A stretch of DNA of 64,000 nt from Microbacterium yannicii PS01 (GTDB lineage Bacteria > Actinomycetota > Actinomycetes > Actinomycetales > Microbacteriaceae). The position numbers and the translations under genes were made by a program. Under the pieces are notes generated by a model. The model was not told where the DNA came from, made no database searches, and worked only from the letters and a program-made list of their open reading frames with translations. Positions 9,147 to 18,382 of this stretch are shown piece after piece. Numbering within the stretch: the stretch's first letter is position 1; each line of letters begins with the position of its first letter. Where the stretch lies: the NCBI RefSeq assembly GCF_000304335.1, contig NZ_CAJF01000003.1, forward strand, positions 124,001 through 188,000, written 5' to 3'.

Positions 9147-10613
9147 TCAGCGACCCGAGAGCTTCTCGCGCAGTGCGGCGAGGGCTTCGTCGTCGGCCAG
9201 CGTGCCGGCGGGGCCGCTGTCGGACGAGAACGAGTTCGAGTTCGAGTTCGAGCTCGAGCCGGTCTCGGCCGGAGCGGCGGCCTCGGCCTCCTGGGCCTTG
9301 ATGACGGCAGCCTTGTGGGCCTCCCAGCGAGCGTGGGCGGCGGCGTACTCCTGCTCCCACTTCTCGCGCTGCTCGTCGAAGCCTTCCTTCCACTGGTTGG
9401 TCTCGGGGTCGAAGCCCTCGGGGTACTTGTACTCCCCGTTCTCGTCGTACTCCGTGACCATGCCGTAGAGGGCCGGGTCGAACTCGGTGCCGTAGGGGTC
9501 GACCGACTCGTTCGCCTGCTTGAGCGAGAGCGAGATGCGGCGACGCTCGAGGTCGATGTCGATGATCTTGACGAAGACCTCTTCGCCGACCGAGACGACC
9601 TGCTCAGCGAGCTCGACGTGCTTGCCCGACAGCTCCGAGATGTGCACGAGGCCCTCGATGCCGTCCGCGACGCGAACGAAGGCGCCGAACGGAACGAGCT
9701 TGGTGACCTTGCCCGGCGCGACCTGACCGATCGCGTGCGTACGGGCGAAGACCTGCCACGGGTCCTCCTGCGTCGCCTTGAGCGACAGCGAGACGCGCTC
9801 GCGGTCCAGGTCGACCTCGAGGATCTCGACGGTGACCTCCTGGCCCACCTCGACGACCTCGGACGCGTGCTCGATGTGCTTCCACGAGAGCTCGGAGACG
9901 TGCACGAGACCGTCCACGCCGCCCAGGTCGACGAACGCACCGAAGTTGACGATCGACGAGACCGTGCCCTTGCGGACCTGGCCCTTGTGCAGGTTGTTGA
10001 GGAACGTGGTGCGCGACTCGGACTGCGTCTGCTCGAGGAGCGCGCGGCGCGAGAGCACCACGTTGTTGCGGTTCTTGTCGAGCTCGAGGATCTTCGCCTC
10101 GATCTCCTGGCCGAGGTACGGCGTGAGGTCGCGGACCCGGCGCAGCTCGATGAGCGAAGCGGGGAGGAAGCCGCGCAGACCGATGTCGACGATGAGGCCA
10201 CCCTTGACGACCTCGATCACGGAGCCGGTGACGACACCGTCGTTCTCCTTGATCTTCTCGACGTCGCCCCAGGCGCGCTCGTACTGCGCACGCTTCTTGG
10301 AGAGGATGAGACGGCCTTCCTTGTCCTCCTTCTGGAGAACGAGGGCTTCGACCTCGTCGCCGACCTTGACGACCTCGTTGGGGTCGACGTCGTGCTTGAT
10401 GGAAAGCTCGCGCGAGGGGATGACACCCTCGGTCTTGTAGCCGACGTCGAGGAGGACCTCGTCGCGGTCGATCTTCACCACGGTGCCCTCGATCAGGTCG
10501 CCGTCGTTGAAGAACTTCAGAGTCTTCTCGACCGCGGCCAGGAAGTCCTCGGCAGATCCGATGTCGTTGATCGCGACCTGCTTGGTGGCCGGGGCGGTCG
10601 TTGCGCTAGTCAT
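9147..10613 (-). CDS. rpsA: 30S ribosomal protein S1
   Basis: RNA-binding ribosomal protein that helps mRNA engage the 30S subunit. The 488-residue product has four S1 domains (about residues 38-107, 125-190, 211-280 and 296-366); the third and fourth carry the strong RNA-binding pattern FGAFV and GLVHxSELS. Four domains is the usual actinobacterial form, against six in E. coli. The C-terminal tail is low complexity, with a short Ser/Asn repeat near residues 456-466 encoded by a small tandem repeat. ATG at 10613 is chosen because homology starts there and AAGGA lies upstream; a longer in-frame opening to 10778 is leader. Confidence 0.97.
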   Translation of the reverse strand: MTSATTAPATKQVAINDIGSAEDFLAAVEKTLKFFNDGDLIEGTVVKIDRDEVLLDVGYKTEGVIPSRELSIKHDVDPNEVVKVGDEVEALVLQKEDKEGRLILSKKRAQYERAWGDVEKIKENDGVVTGSVIEVVKGGLIVDIGLRGFLPASLIELRRVRDLTPYLGQEIEAKILELDKNRNNVVLSRRALLEQTQSESRTTFLNNLHKGQVRKGTVSSIVNFGAFVDLGGVDGLVHVSELSWKHIEHASEVVEVGQEVTVEILEVDLDRERVSLSLKATQEDPWQVFARTHAIGQVAPGKVTKLVPFGAFVRVADGIEGLVHISELSGKHVELAEQVVSVGEEVFVKIIDIDLERRRISLSLKQANESVDPYGTEFDPALYGMVTEYDENGEYKYPEGFDPETNQWKEGFDEQREKWEQEYAAAHARWEAHKAAVIKAQEAEAAAPAETGSSSNSNSNSFSSDSGPAGTLADDEALAALREKLSGR

Positions 10614-10881
10614 GTAGTGGGTTGTCCTTGTTGGGTTGGGGTGTCGGGCCCCGGTCCTGTTCACGACATCCGGCACGCTCGCGCGGACGGATGCCTCGAG
10701 CCGAGGCGAGGCGGATTGTTTTTCGTTGATGTCACACAGGACCGGCGAACCGGCGCCCAGGCGTGGCGAGACAGCCACACGCGTGACTCTTCAGGGTATC
10801 AGAACGCGGTCCTCGGCCGCGATGTTCCCCAGGAGTCGGGCGCGATCGCCGTCCGCCGGTCGGTCCTGCCACGATGGAGCC

Positions 10882-11175
10882 ATGTGGATCGGCTGGATCG
10901 AGTTCGACCTGCTCCTCGGGGATGTCCGCTCGCTCAAGGAGAAGCGCAGCATTCTGCGTCCGCTCATCGCCGACCTGAGCCGGCGCACCGAGGCTGCCGT
11001 GGCAGAGGTGGGCGATCACGACCTGCACCGCCGCGCGGCAGTCGGAGTGTCGATCGTGGCGTCCGGCTCGTCGCACGTCCGTGATGTTCTGGACCGCGCC
11101 GAGCGCCTGGTGGCCGACCACCCGGAGGTCACCCTGCTCTCGGCTCGCCGAGGGCTGCACTCGAGTGAGGACTGA
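10882..11175 (+). CDS. DUF503 (YlxP-like) protein
   Basis: Small 97-residue protein of the DUF503/YlxP family, with the typical opening MWIGWIEFDLLLGDVRSLKEK and the charged RSILRPLIADLSRR helix. Family members often sit near ribosome-assembly or translation genes (for example rbfA) and are thought to bind nucleic acid, but the biochemical role is not settled. Here it stands alone, divergent from rpsA across 268 bases and convergent with the NAD(P)-binding protein gene. ATG at 10882 is chosen because homology begins there. Confidence 0.88.
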   Translation: MWIGWIEFDLLLGDVRSLKEKRSILRPLIADLSRRTEAAVAEVGDHDLHRRAAVGVSIVASGSSHVRDVLDRAERLVADHPEVTLLSARRGLHSSED

Positions 11176-11190
11176 TCCCGTCCGGCGCGC

Positions 11191-11835
11191 TCAGCCCGCG
11201 ATCGCGTGACCGATGTGCTCCTCACCGCCGCCGAATCGGATGGTGCGCCCGATCGTGGAGTCGTCGGCGATGGATGCCGCGATGACGGCGGCGACATCGG
11301 CCCGCGACACCGCGCCATCGCCATCCGGATCGATCTCGATGCGGCCGGCGGGCGGATCCATGGTGAGCGTGCCGGGGCCGAGGATCGTCCAGTCCAGAGA
11401 GCTGTCCGCCAGGTGCGCGTCCGCGGCCCACTTCGCGTCGGCGTAGGCGAAGAACGATGAGTCGGGCGTCACGCCGTGGTCCTCCTTCGACCCGATCCAC
11501 GAGACCATGACATAGCGCTCGACACCGGCGGCGGTCGCGGCATCCATCGACCGGATCGCGGTGTCGCGGTCGATCGCATAGGTGCGCCGAGGGTCGCCGC
11601 CCCCGGCGCCCGCCGACCACACCACGACGTCGTTGCCGCTGACGAGGTTCCTCAGCTGATCGAGGTCGAGCGCCTCGATGTCGGCGATCACCGGCTGCGC
11701 GCCGGTCGCCGCGACATCGGCCTCGTGATCGGGATTGCGGATGACGGCCGTCACGGTGTGCCCCTGCTCCACAAGCAGCGGCTCGAGCAGCAGCGCGACC
11801 TTTCCGTGTCCGCCGAGGATCAGGATGCGGGCCAT
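11191..11835 (-). CDS. NAD(P)-binding Rossmann protein, atypical SDR/NmrA-like
   Basis: The 214-residue protein has an N-terminal dinucleotide-binding loop GGHGKVA (residues 7-13) and the layout of small atypical short-chain dehydrogenases (YwnB/NmrA-like): VIRNPDHE after strand 2, VVWSAGAGGG, and YVMVSWIG with no clear YxxxK catalytic pair. Such proteins are often oxidoreductases or redox-sensing regulators; the substrate cannot be told. ATG at 11835 follows GAAGGGA. It is convergent with the DUF503 gene and divergent from the transporter pair. Confidence 0.85.
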   Translation of the reverse strand: MARILILGGHGKVALLLEPLLVEQGHTVTAVIRNPDHEADVAATGAQPVIADIEALDLDQLRNLVSGNDVVVWSAGAGGGDPRRTYAIDRDTAIRSMDAATAAGVERYVMVSWIGSKEDHGVTPDSSFFAYADAKWAADAHLADSSLDWTILGPGTLTMDPPAGRIEIDPDGDGAVSRADVAAVIAASIADDSTIGRTIRFGGGEEHIGHAIAG

Positions 11836-12027
11836 GAGGGGTTCCCTTCGTCGTCGCCGTCGCCGAGCCGGCGCAGGTGCGGCGCGGCCAGGAATCATCG
11901 CACTTCGAGCCTATGCCGCCCGCGCCTGATCGGTGGAACCGGGGGCCTCGACCCGGCCCGGACCCGCTGCTAGCGTGCGAGGAGCGCGACCGGGATCCGC
12001 CGGCACGCCGCAGAAGGGACCGACGAC

Positions 12028-13632
12028 GTGACCGATGCCTCGAATTCGACCAGCGGATCCGTTCCCGCCCGCCCCCGCGAGGAGTGGACCGGGCAGGTCG
12101 GCTTCATCCTCGCCGCCATCGGCTCGGCGGTGGGACTCGGCAACATCTGGCGCTTCCCCGGCGTCGCCTATGAGAACGGCGGCGGCGCGTTCCTCATCCC
12201 CTACCTCGTCGCCCTGCTGACGGCCGGCATCCCGATCCTCTTCCTCGACTACGCGCTGGGCCATCGCTTCCGGGGAGCCGCGCCGACGGCCTTCCGCCGC
12301 ATCGGGCGCGCGTTCGGACGGTGGACGGAGTCTCTGGGATGGTTCCAGGTCGCGATCGCGTTCGTCATCGGCCTCTACTACACCGCCGTGATCGCATGGG
12401 CCCTGAGCTACTTCGTGTTCTCGTTCGACCTGCGATGGGGTGACGACCCGGCCGGGTTCTTCTCCGGCGAGTACCTTCGCACCGGAGACCCCGGCATCAG
12501 CCTCGAGTTCGTCCCCAACGTGCTGATTCCGCTCGCGCTCGTCTGGATCGCCGCGATCGTGGTGCTCGCGGCCGGCGTCGCGAAGGGCCTGCAGCGGGTG
12601 AACGTCATCTTCCTGCCCCTGCTCGTGGTGGCCTTCCTGATCCTCGTGGTGCGCGCGCTGTTCCTCGACGGCGCCGCCGAGGGTCTCAACGCCCTCTTCA
12701 CGCCCGACTGGGCCGCTCTGGGTGATCCGAACGTCTGGATCGCCGCCTACAGTCAGATCTTCTTCTCGCTGTCGATCGCCTTCGGCATCATGATCACGTA
12801 CGCCTCGTACCGGCGGCGCCGCTCCAACCTGACCGCGCCGGGCCTCGTGGTCGCCTTCGCGAACTCGTCCTTCGAGATCCTGGCCGGCATCGGCGTCTTC
12901 GCGACGCTCGGCTTCTTCGCGTTCCAGCAGGGCATCGCGGTAGCCGAGCTCGAGGGGCTGACCGGGGTCGGGCTCTCGTTCATCACGTTCCCGGCGATCG
13001 TGTCGCAGATGCCGGGCGGTCCGCTGTTCGGATGCCTCTTCTTCGGCTCCCTCGCGCTGGCCGGCTTCACCTCGCTCATCTCGGTGCTGCAGGTGGTCTC
13101 CGCGGCCATCCAGGAGAAGTTCCGGCTGTCGCCGCGGGCGGCGGCGGTGGGTGTGGGCCTGGTCTCGGCGGTGCTCTCGGTGCTGCTGTTCTCCACGACG
13201 ACGGGCCTCCTGGCCCTGGACGTGACCGATCAGTGGGCGAACAACATCGGGATCGTGGCCTCCGCCGTCATCATGACGATCCTCCTGATCTGGGTGCTCC
13301 GCCGCGGACCCGAGCTGCGGTTCCATCTGAACGCCGTCTCGACGTTCAAGCTCGGCAAGGTGTGGGTGCTCCTCGTCGGCGTCCTCGCCCCGATCGTCCT
13401 CGGCTACATGCTCATCTCACGCATCGTCGCGCTGATCGTCGAGGGCTATGGAGACATGCCGGGCTGGTACCTCCTCCTGTTCGGCTGGGGCACCATCGCG
13501 TTCATCGTCGTGGCGGCCATCGTCATGACCGCGCTCCGATGGCGCGAGTCTCCCGATGACTTCAGTCCGTGGCCGGAGTACTCGCCCGCCACGCCTGCCG
13601 CATCCTCCGCCGCACGGAAGGGCTCGTCATGA
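12028..13632 (+). CDS. Sodium-dependent amino acid transporter, NSS (SNF) family, MetP-like
   Basis: Secondary importer of the neurotransmitter:sodium symporter family, 534 residues with about twelve membrane segments. The N-terminal signature FILAAIGSAVGLGNIWRFP carries the first-helix sodium and substrate-binding backbone, and NGGGAFLIPY follows. GTG at 12028 is preceded by GAAGGGA. The stop overlaps the next small gene as ATGA. In Corynebacterium glutamicum a large NSS subunit (MetP) works with a tiny membrane partner (MetS) to import methionine and alanine; the same pairing is seen here, so those are the likely substrates (inference from context). Confidence 0.93.
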   Translation: MTDASNSTSGSVPARPREEWTGQVGFILAAIGSAVGLGNIWRFPGVAYENGGGAFLIPYLVALLTAGIPILFLDYALGHRFRGAAPTAFRRIGRAFGRWTESLGWFQVAIAFVIGLYYTAVIAWALSYFVFSFDLRWGDDPAGFFSGEYLRTGDPGISLEFVPNVLIPLALVWIAAIVVLAAGVAKGLQRVNVIFLPLLVVAFLILVVRALFLDGAAEGLNALFTPDWAALGDPNVWIAAYSQIFFSLSIAFGIMITYASYRRRRSNLTAPGLVVAFANSSFEILAGIGVFATLGFFAFQQGIAVAELEGLTGVGLSFITFPAIVSQMPGGPLFGCLFFGSLALAGFTSLISVLQVVSAAIQEKFRLSPRAAAVGVGLVSAVLSVLLFSTTTGLLALDVTDQWANNIGIVASAVIMTILLIWVLRRGPELRFHLNAVSTFKLGKVWVLLVGVLAPIVLGYMLISRIVALIVEGYGDMPGWYLLLFGWGTIAFIVVAAIVMTALRWRESPDDFSPWPEYSPATPAASSAARKGSS

Positions 13633-13796
13633 CACCGCTCGCCATCACCTTCCTGATCCTCGCTATCGCCATCGTGTGGGGCGGGCTCATCGCCAGCACG
13701 CTCTTCCTCCGGAACCGTCCGGAGGTGGCCGCGTACCCGCCCGGCGCCGCCGACGATCATCGGCAGGACGAGGCGCCGATCGTCCACGACACCTGA
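13629..13796 (+). CDS. Small membrane subunit of NSS transporter, MetS-like
   Basis: A 55-residue single-span membrane protein: MTPLAITFLILAIAIVWGGL forms the helix and LRNRPE follows in the cytoplasm-type tail. Its ATG overlaps the transporter stop codon by four bases, so the two are translationally coupled. Size, the single helix and the position match MetS, the small partner required by MetP-type transporters. A longer in-frame start at 13569 lies inside the transporter gene and is not needed. Confidence 0.88.
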   Translation: MTPLAITFLILAIAIVWGGLIASTLFLRNRPEVAAYPPGAADDHRQDEAPIVHDT

Positions 13797-13884
13797 GCTC
13801 GCGCGAGGGGCGACCGCCGCGCTCGCCCGGAGGTCGCCGGCGACGCGGCGGAATCGGCCCGCGCCGCGGGCACTCCGGTTCCGG

Positions 13885-14664
13885 TCAGTTCAGAGCGCGC
13901 GTGCCCTCGGGGATCACGCCGTCGCCGTAGAGCTCGGCCGCCACGTCCTGCAGCGCGGTCAGAGCGACGCGCTGCGTCATGGGACCGTACGAGATGCGCG
14001 CGACGCCGAGCGCCTCGTACTCGGCCGCACTGAGCGCGCCCGGGAGCCCGATCACGCTGACCTTCCGCTCACCGATGCCGTCGACGAGCCGGCGGGTCAC
14101 GTCCGCGTCCAGGATCCCCGGCACGAACACCAGGTCGGCGCCCGCGTCGAGGTACGCGCGGCCTCGCTCGATCGCGTCGGCGACCGACTCCTCGGCCGGC
14201 CGGCCGCCGCCGCGGACGAAGGCGTCGGTGCGAGCGTTCAGCGCGAACGGCACGCCCTCCGCCTCCCCGGCCGCGATGATGGCGCGCACGGCGCCGACGG
14301 CCTCGTCCAGCGGCCACAGGCGATCCTCCACGTTCGCGCCGACGACGCCCTTTCCGATCGCACGACGCACCGTCTCTCCCGCGTCGCCGAAGCCGGCATC
14401 CAGGTCGGCGGTGACCGGCAGGTCGCCGGCTGCCGCGACGATCCGCCCGAGCATGTCGAGGAGGAGGTCGAGCGGGATGTTCTCGCCGTCGGCGTAGCCG
14501 AACGTCGCCGCGATGGAGTGCCCCGCCGTCGCGATCGCGCGGGTCTCGGGCAGCGCGGCGATCGTCTTCGCCGACACCGCGTCCCACACGTTCACCACGC
14601 GGAGGATCTCGGGCGCAGCGTGCAGCCGCGCGAGGGTCTGTGCCTTTTCAGCCTGGGTGGTCAT
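13885..14664 (-). CDS. Isocitrate lyase/PEP mutase family protein
   Basis: A 259-residue TIM-barrel enzyme of the isocitrate lyase/phosphoenolpyruvate mutase superfamily. DLDAGFGD (metal-binding Asp pair) and NVEDR are visible, as are NVWDA and LNARTD. It lacks the KKCGH catalytic loop of isocitrate and methylisocitrate lyases, which places it in the broad PEP-phosphonomutase-like subgroup whose substrates are mostly undetermined. It is convergent with the MetS-like gene; no phosphonate genes are nearby, so a phosphonate role is not supported by context. Confidence 0.88.
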   Translation of the reverse strand: MTTQAEKAQTLARLHAAPEILRVVNVWDAVSAKTIAALPETRAIATAGHSIAATFGYADGENIPLDLLLDMLGRIVAAAGDLPVTADLDAGFGDAGETVRRAIGKGVVGANVEDRLWPLDEAVGAVRAIIAAGEAEGVPFALNARTDAFVRGGGRPAEESVADAIERGRAYLDAGADLVFVPGILDADVTRRLVDGIGERKVSVIGLPGALSAAEYEALGVARISYGPMTQRVALTALQDVAAELYGDGVIPEGTRALN

Positions 14665-14714
14665 ATCGGCAACGCTAGCGGGTGGTCAGGACCGCGGGAT
14701 CCGCCGACGACCGG

Positions 14715-15149
14715 TCAGCGCACTTCGCCGTCGACGTACCACCACCGTCCGCTCTGCCGCACGAAGCGGCTGCGCTCGTGCAGCTCGCCGCGGTCGCGTC
14801 CCTGACGCCATGCGGCACGGAACTCCACCACTCCCCGCGTGTCACCCTCACCGCCTGCGTCCGTCTCGACGATCTCCAGCCCGGTCCACCGCAGAGCGGG
14901 ATCGAGCGTCAGCTCCGCCGGCCGGGTGCCCGGGTGCCACGAGCCGGCGAGATGGCGCGCGTCGCCGACGACGAAGGCGGTGAACCGCGAGCGCATGAGC
15001 CGCTCGGGCGTCGGGGCGACGGCTCCGCGCAGCAGGGGGCCGCAGCATCCCTCATATCGCTCACCGCTGCCGCACGGGCACGGATCACTCGCGACGACGG
15101 CGGGGAATCCCGCGGTGGAGGGGTTTTCTGCGGCGGCTCCGAACGACAC
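14715..15149 (-). CDS. YchJ family protein (UPF0225) with SEC-C-like zinc motif
   Basis: A 144-residue protein with N-terminal SEC-C-type cysteines (DPCPCGSG, residues 22-29, then CC at 35-36), followed by the YchJ/NTF2-like body (LMRSRFTAFVVGDA, then WYVDGEV at the end). YchJ proteins are widespread and their function is unknown. Its GTG start directly abuts the TGA stop of the DksA-type gene upstream, so the two form an operon. Confidence 0.9.
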   Translation of the reverse strand: MSFGAAAENPSTAGFPAVVASDPCPCGSGERYEGCCGPLLRGAVAPTPERLMRSRFTAFVVGDARHLAGSWHPGTRPAELTLDPALRWTGLEIVETDAGGEGDTRGVVEFRAAWRQGRDRGELHERSRFVRQSGRWWYVDGEVR

Positions 15150-15515
15150 TCAGGCTCCCGCCTTCTCGGCGCATGCGACGCAACGGGTCGCGAAGGGCCG
15201 GGCACGCAGACGCGCGATGGGGATGCCGCGGCCGCAGTCGACGCAGACGCCGTAGGCTCCAGCCTCCCAGCGCTCCAGGGCGCCGTCGATCTCGAAGATC
15301 TCGCGACGGGCCGCCTCCTGCAGTCCGACCGCCCGCGCCCACTCCCCCGACAGCGTGACGCCCTCGGGGTCGTGCTCGTCGTCGGCGACAGCGGATCCGC
15401 GGTCCGCGCGCAACTCGGCGATGGTCTCGTCCATCGCGGAGAGACGTGCATCCGCACCGGCGCGCAGTTCGTCGAGAAGCGCCCGCAACTCGATGCGATG
15501 AGCGGCTGTGGTCAT
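15150..15515 (-). CDS. DksA/TraR-type C4 zinc finger protein
   Basis: A 121-residue protein with a helical coiled-coil-like N-terminal part and a four-cysteine zinc finger at C91, C94, C112 and C115. This is the DksA/TraR architecture, whose members bind RNA polymerase through the secondary channel. The coiled-coil tip Asp pair of true DksA is not clear; DDEHDPEG (45-52) sits near the turn. In actinobacteria these small versions are poorly characterised. It is the first gene of a two-gene unit with ychJ. Confidence 0.88.
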   Translation of the reverse strand: MTTAAHRIELRALLDELRAGADARLSAMDETIAELRADRGSAVADDEHDPEGVTLSGEWARAVGLQEAARREIFEIDGALERWEAGAYGVCVDCGRGIPIARLRARPFATRCVACAEKAGA

Positions 15516-15564
15516 CGCACGAGGGTACGCCTGCGGGGCGATCGCAGGCGCCTCGGCATGCCGC

Positions 15565-15930
15565 TTACTGGGACACGCGCACCGTGAAGGTCAGGTTCTG
15601 TATCCCGCCGTCGGAGTTCGACATCACGACGGTCGTCGTGCCCTCGGCGAGAGCCTCGACACCGGGATCGAACGTCGCGCCGTCCGTTTCGCGCCCGGCC
15701 ACGAATTCGGCCACCGCCGGGTCTTCGACCTCACCCGAGTAGCTGTCGACGGCGAGGTCTCCGGTGTCGATGTTCAGCATCTGTCCCACCTCGAGATCGA
15801 CCGTCGCTCCCTGCAGCGAGCCGGCGCCTCGCGTGACCGGGGTGATCACCGGTCCCGCTGCGGCGCACGCGGTGAGCATCAGGGCGGCGCCGGCGAGAAG
15901 GACGGAGGCGGACGATCTGGCGAGGTTCAT
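15565..15930 (-). CDS. Small lipoprotein, function unknown
   Basis: A 121-residue secreted lipoprotein: hydrophobic signal peptide (residues 8-21) ending in lipobox LTAC, with lipidated C22. The mature part has a beta-rich, pilus- or Ig-like pattern with VDLEVGQMLNID and TTTVVMSNSDG, suggesting a bacterial Ig-like fold (inference). ATG at 15930 is chosen; the frame upstream has no signal peptide. A perfect 17-base palindrome (15979-15995) lies about 50 bases upstream and may be its operator. Confidence 0.8.
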   Translation of the reverse strand: MNLARSSASVLLAGAALMLTACAAAGPVITPVTRGAGSLQGATVDLEVGQMLNIDTGDLAVDSYSGEVEDPAVAEFVAGRETDGATFDPGVEALAEGTTTVVMSNSDGGIQNLTFTVRVSQ

Positions 15931-15978
15931 GCCCTCATGATGACAGCGGCGTCGGCCGCCCACCAGAGACGCTCCGGA

Positions 15979-15995
15979 CTGTGGTCAGACCACAG
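15979..15995. promoter_or_regulatory. Perfect palindrome, FadR/GntR-like operator candidate
   Basis: CTGTGGTC-A-GACCACAG is a perfect 17-base inverted repeat. Its core TGGT-N3-ACCA matches the half-site spacing known for the FadR branch of GntR regulators. It lies about 50 bases upstream of the lipoprotein start at 15930, a normal operator distance. The regulator is not identified here. Confidence 0.5.
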
Positions 15996-16094
15996 GCGCT
16001 TCCCAGGTCGGCGTGCCATCCTGAGGATGACGTCGTACCGGGGATCCCAGCTCCCTCCTGCGGCGCCCACGGCGATGAGGCGAACGGGACCCCT

Positions 16095-16124
16095 CCTCGT
16101 GCCCGGCCCCCGGCGGGCACGAGG
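16095..16124 (-). terminator. Hairpin terminator candidate after the nonulosonate operon
   Basis: Perfect 11-base arms CCTCGTGCCCG and CGGGCACGAGG around an 8-base G+C-rich loop, extended by flanking C and G runs. It lies 70 bases past the last stop of the operon. There is no T-run on the minus strand. Confidence 0.5.
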
Positions 16125-16193
16125 GGCGGTGTCATTGCGACCCACCCCGGAGCCGGCGATTGCGACCCCCAGCGCGATCGTCGGCTCTTTCGC

Positions 16194-17509
<1,316 letters not shown>

Positions 17510-17513
<4 letters not shown>

Positions 17514-18382
17514 GCCGGAACGCGCCGCAGCTTCGCCTTGGGGGCGAGCTCGCTCTCGTAGACCCGCTTGACGCCGTCGCCGAGCGCGGATTCGATCACG
17601 CGGATGTCGCGCACGAGGTGCTGCAGCCCCGTCGGCTCGAGCGAGGCGGCGTGATCCGAGCCCCACATCGTGCGGTCGAGGGTGATGTGCCGCTCAACGG
17701 CGACCGCACCCAGAGCCACCGCTGCCAGCGAGATCTGCAGACCGCGCTCGTGGCCGGAATACCCGACGGGCACACCCGGGAAGCGATCGCGCAGCGCCGG
17801 GATCATCCGCAGGTTGGCCTCCCCGGGCTCCATCGGATACGTGGAGGTGGCGTGCATGAGCAGCAGACGCTCCGTGCCGATCACCTCGACGGCGTCGTCG
17901 ATCTCGTCGATCGTCGACATGCCCGTCGACAGGATGACGGTCTTGCCGGTGTCGCGCAGAGCGCGCAGCAGCGCGTGATCGGTGAGAGACGCCGACGCGA
18001 CCTTGTGGGCGTGGACCCCCAGGTCCTCGAGGAACTCCACGCTCGGCTCGTCCCAGGGTGAGGCGAACCACTCGAGGCCGCGCAGCATGGCGTGGTCCGA
18101 GATCTCGATGTACTGGTCGCGGTCGAACTCGACGCGGTGGCGGTACTCGAGGTAGCTCATCGTGCCCCAGGGCGTCTCACGCGGGATGTCGCGCATGTGG
18201 GAGGGCGTGGCGATCTCGGGCGTGCGCTTCTGGAACTTGACCGCGTCGGCCCCCGCATCGGCGGCGACGTCGATCAGTCGCTTGGCGAGATCCACGTCGC
18301 CGTTGTGGTTGAGCCCGATCTCGGCGATCACGTAGGCGGGGCGACCGCCCCCGATCACGCGGGATCCGATGGATACGGTCAT
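17510..18382 (-). CDS. neuB: NeuB-type nonulosonate synthase lacking the C-terminal SAF domain
   Basis: Condenses phosphoenolpyruvate with a six-carbon (N-acyl)mannose-type sugar to make a nine-carbon sialic-acid-family sugar. The TIM-barrel motifs are complete: EIGLNHNG (21-28), KFQKR (49-53), KVASA (127-131), STGM (152-155), GYSGHE (207-212), ERH (230-232) and SDH (242-244). At 290 residues it stops where usual NeuB proteins (about 340-350) continue into the SAF/antifreeze-like domain that contributes a substrate-binding Arg to the partner subunit. ATG at 18382 overlaps the upstream stop (ATGA). The missing domain suggests a different sugar substrate or a partner that supplies it (inference). 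Confidence 0.88.

Larger units (their letters stand above)
15931..16193. other. Intergenic region between lipoprotein gene and nonulosonate operon
   Basis: I see no gene in these 263 bases. They hold the palindrome at 15979-15995 near the lipoprotein gene, and a hairpin at 16095-16124 that probably ends the upstream nonulosonate operon. The middle part shows nothing I recognise. Confidence 0.6.

Noticed and set aside
13814..13851. CCGCCGCG/CGCGGCGG arms between the convergent MetS-like and PEP mutase-like genes
   Set aside because: The loop is long (22 bases) and such G+C words arise easily by chance in this genome.
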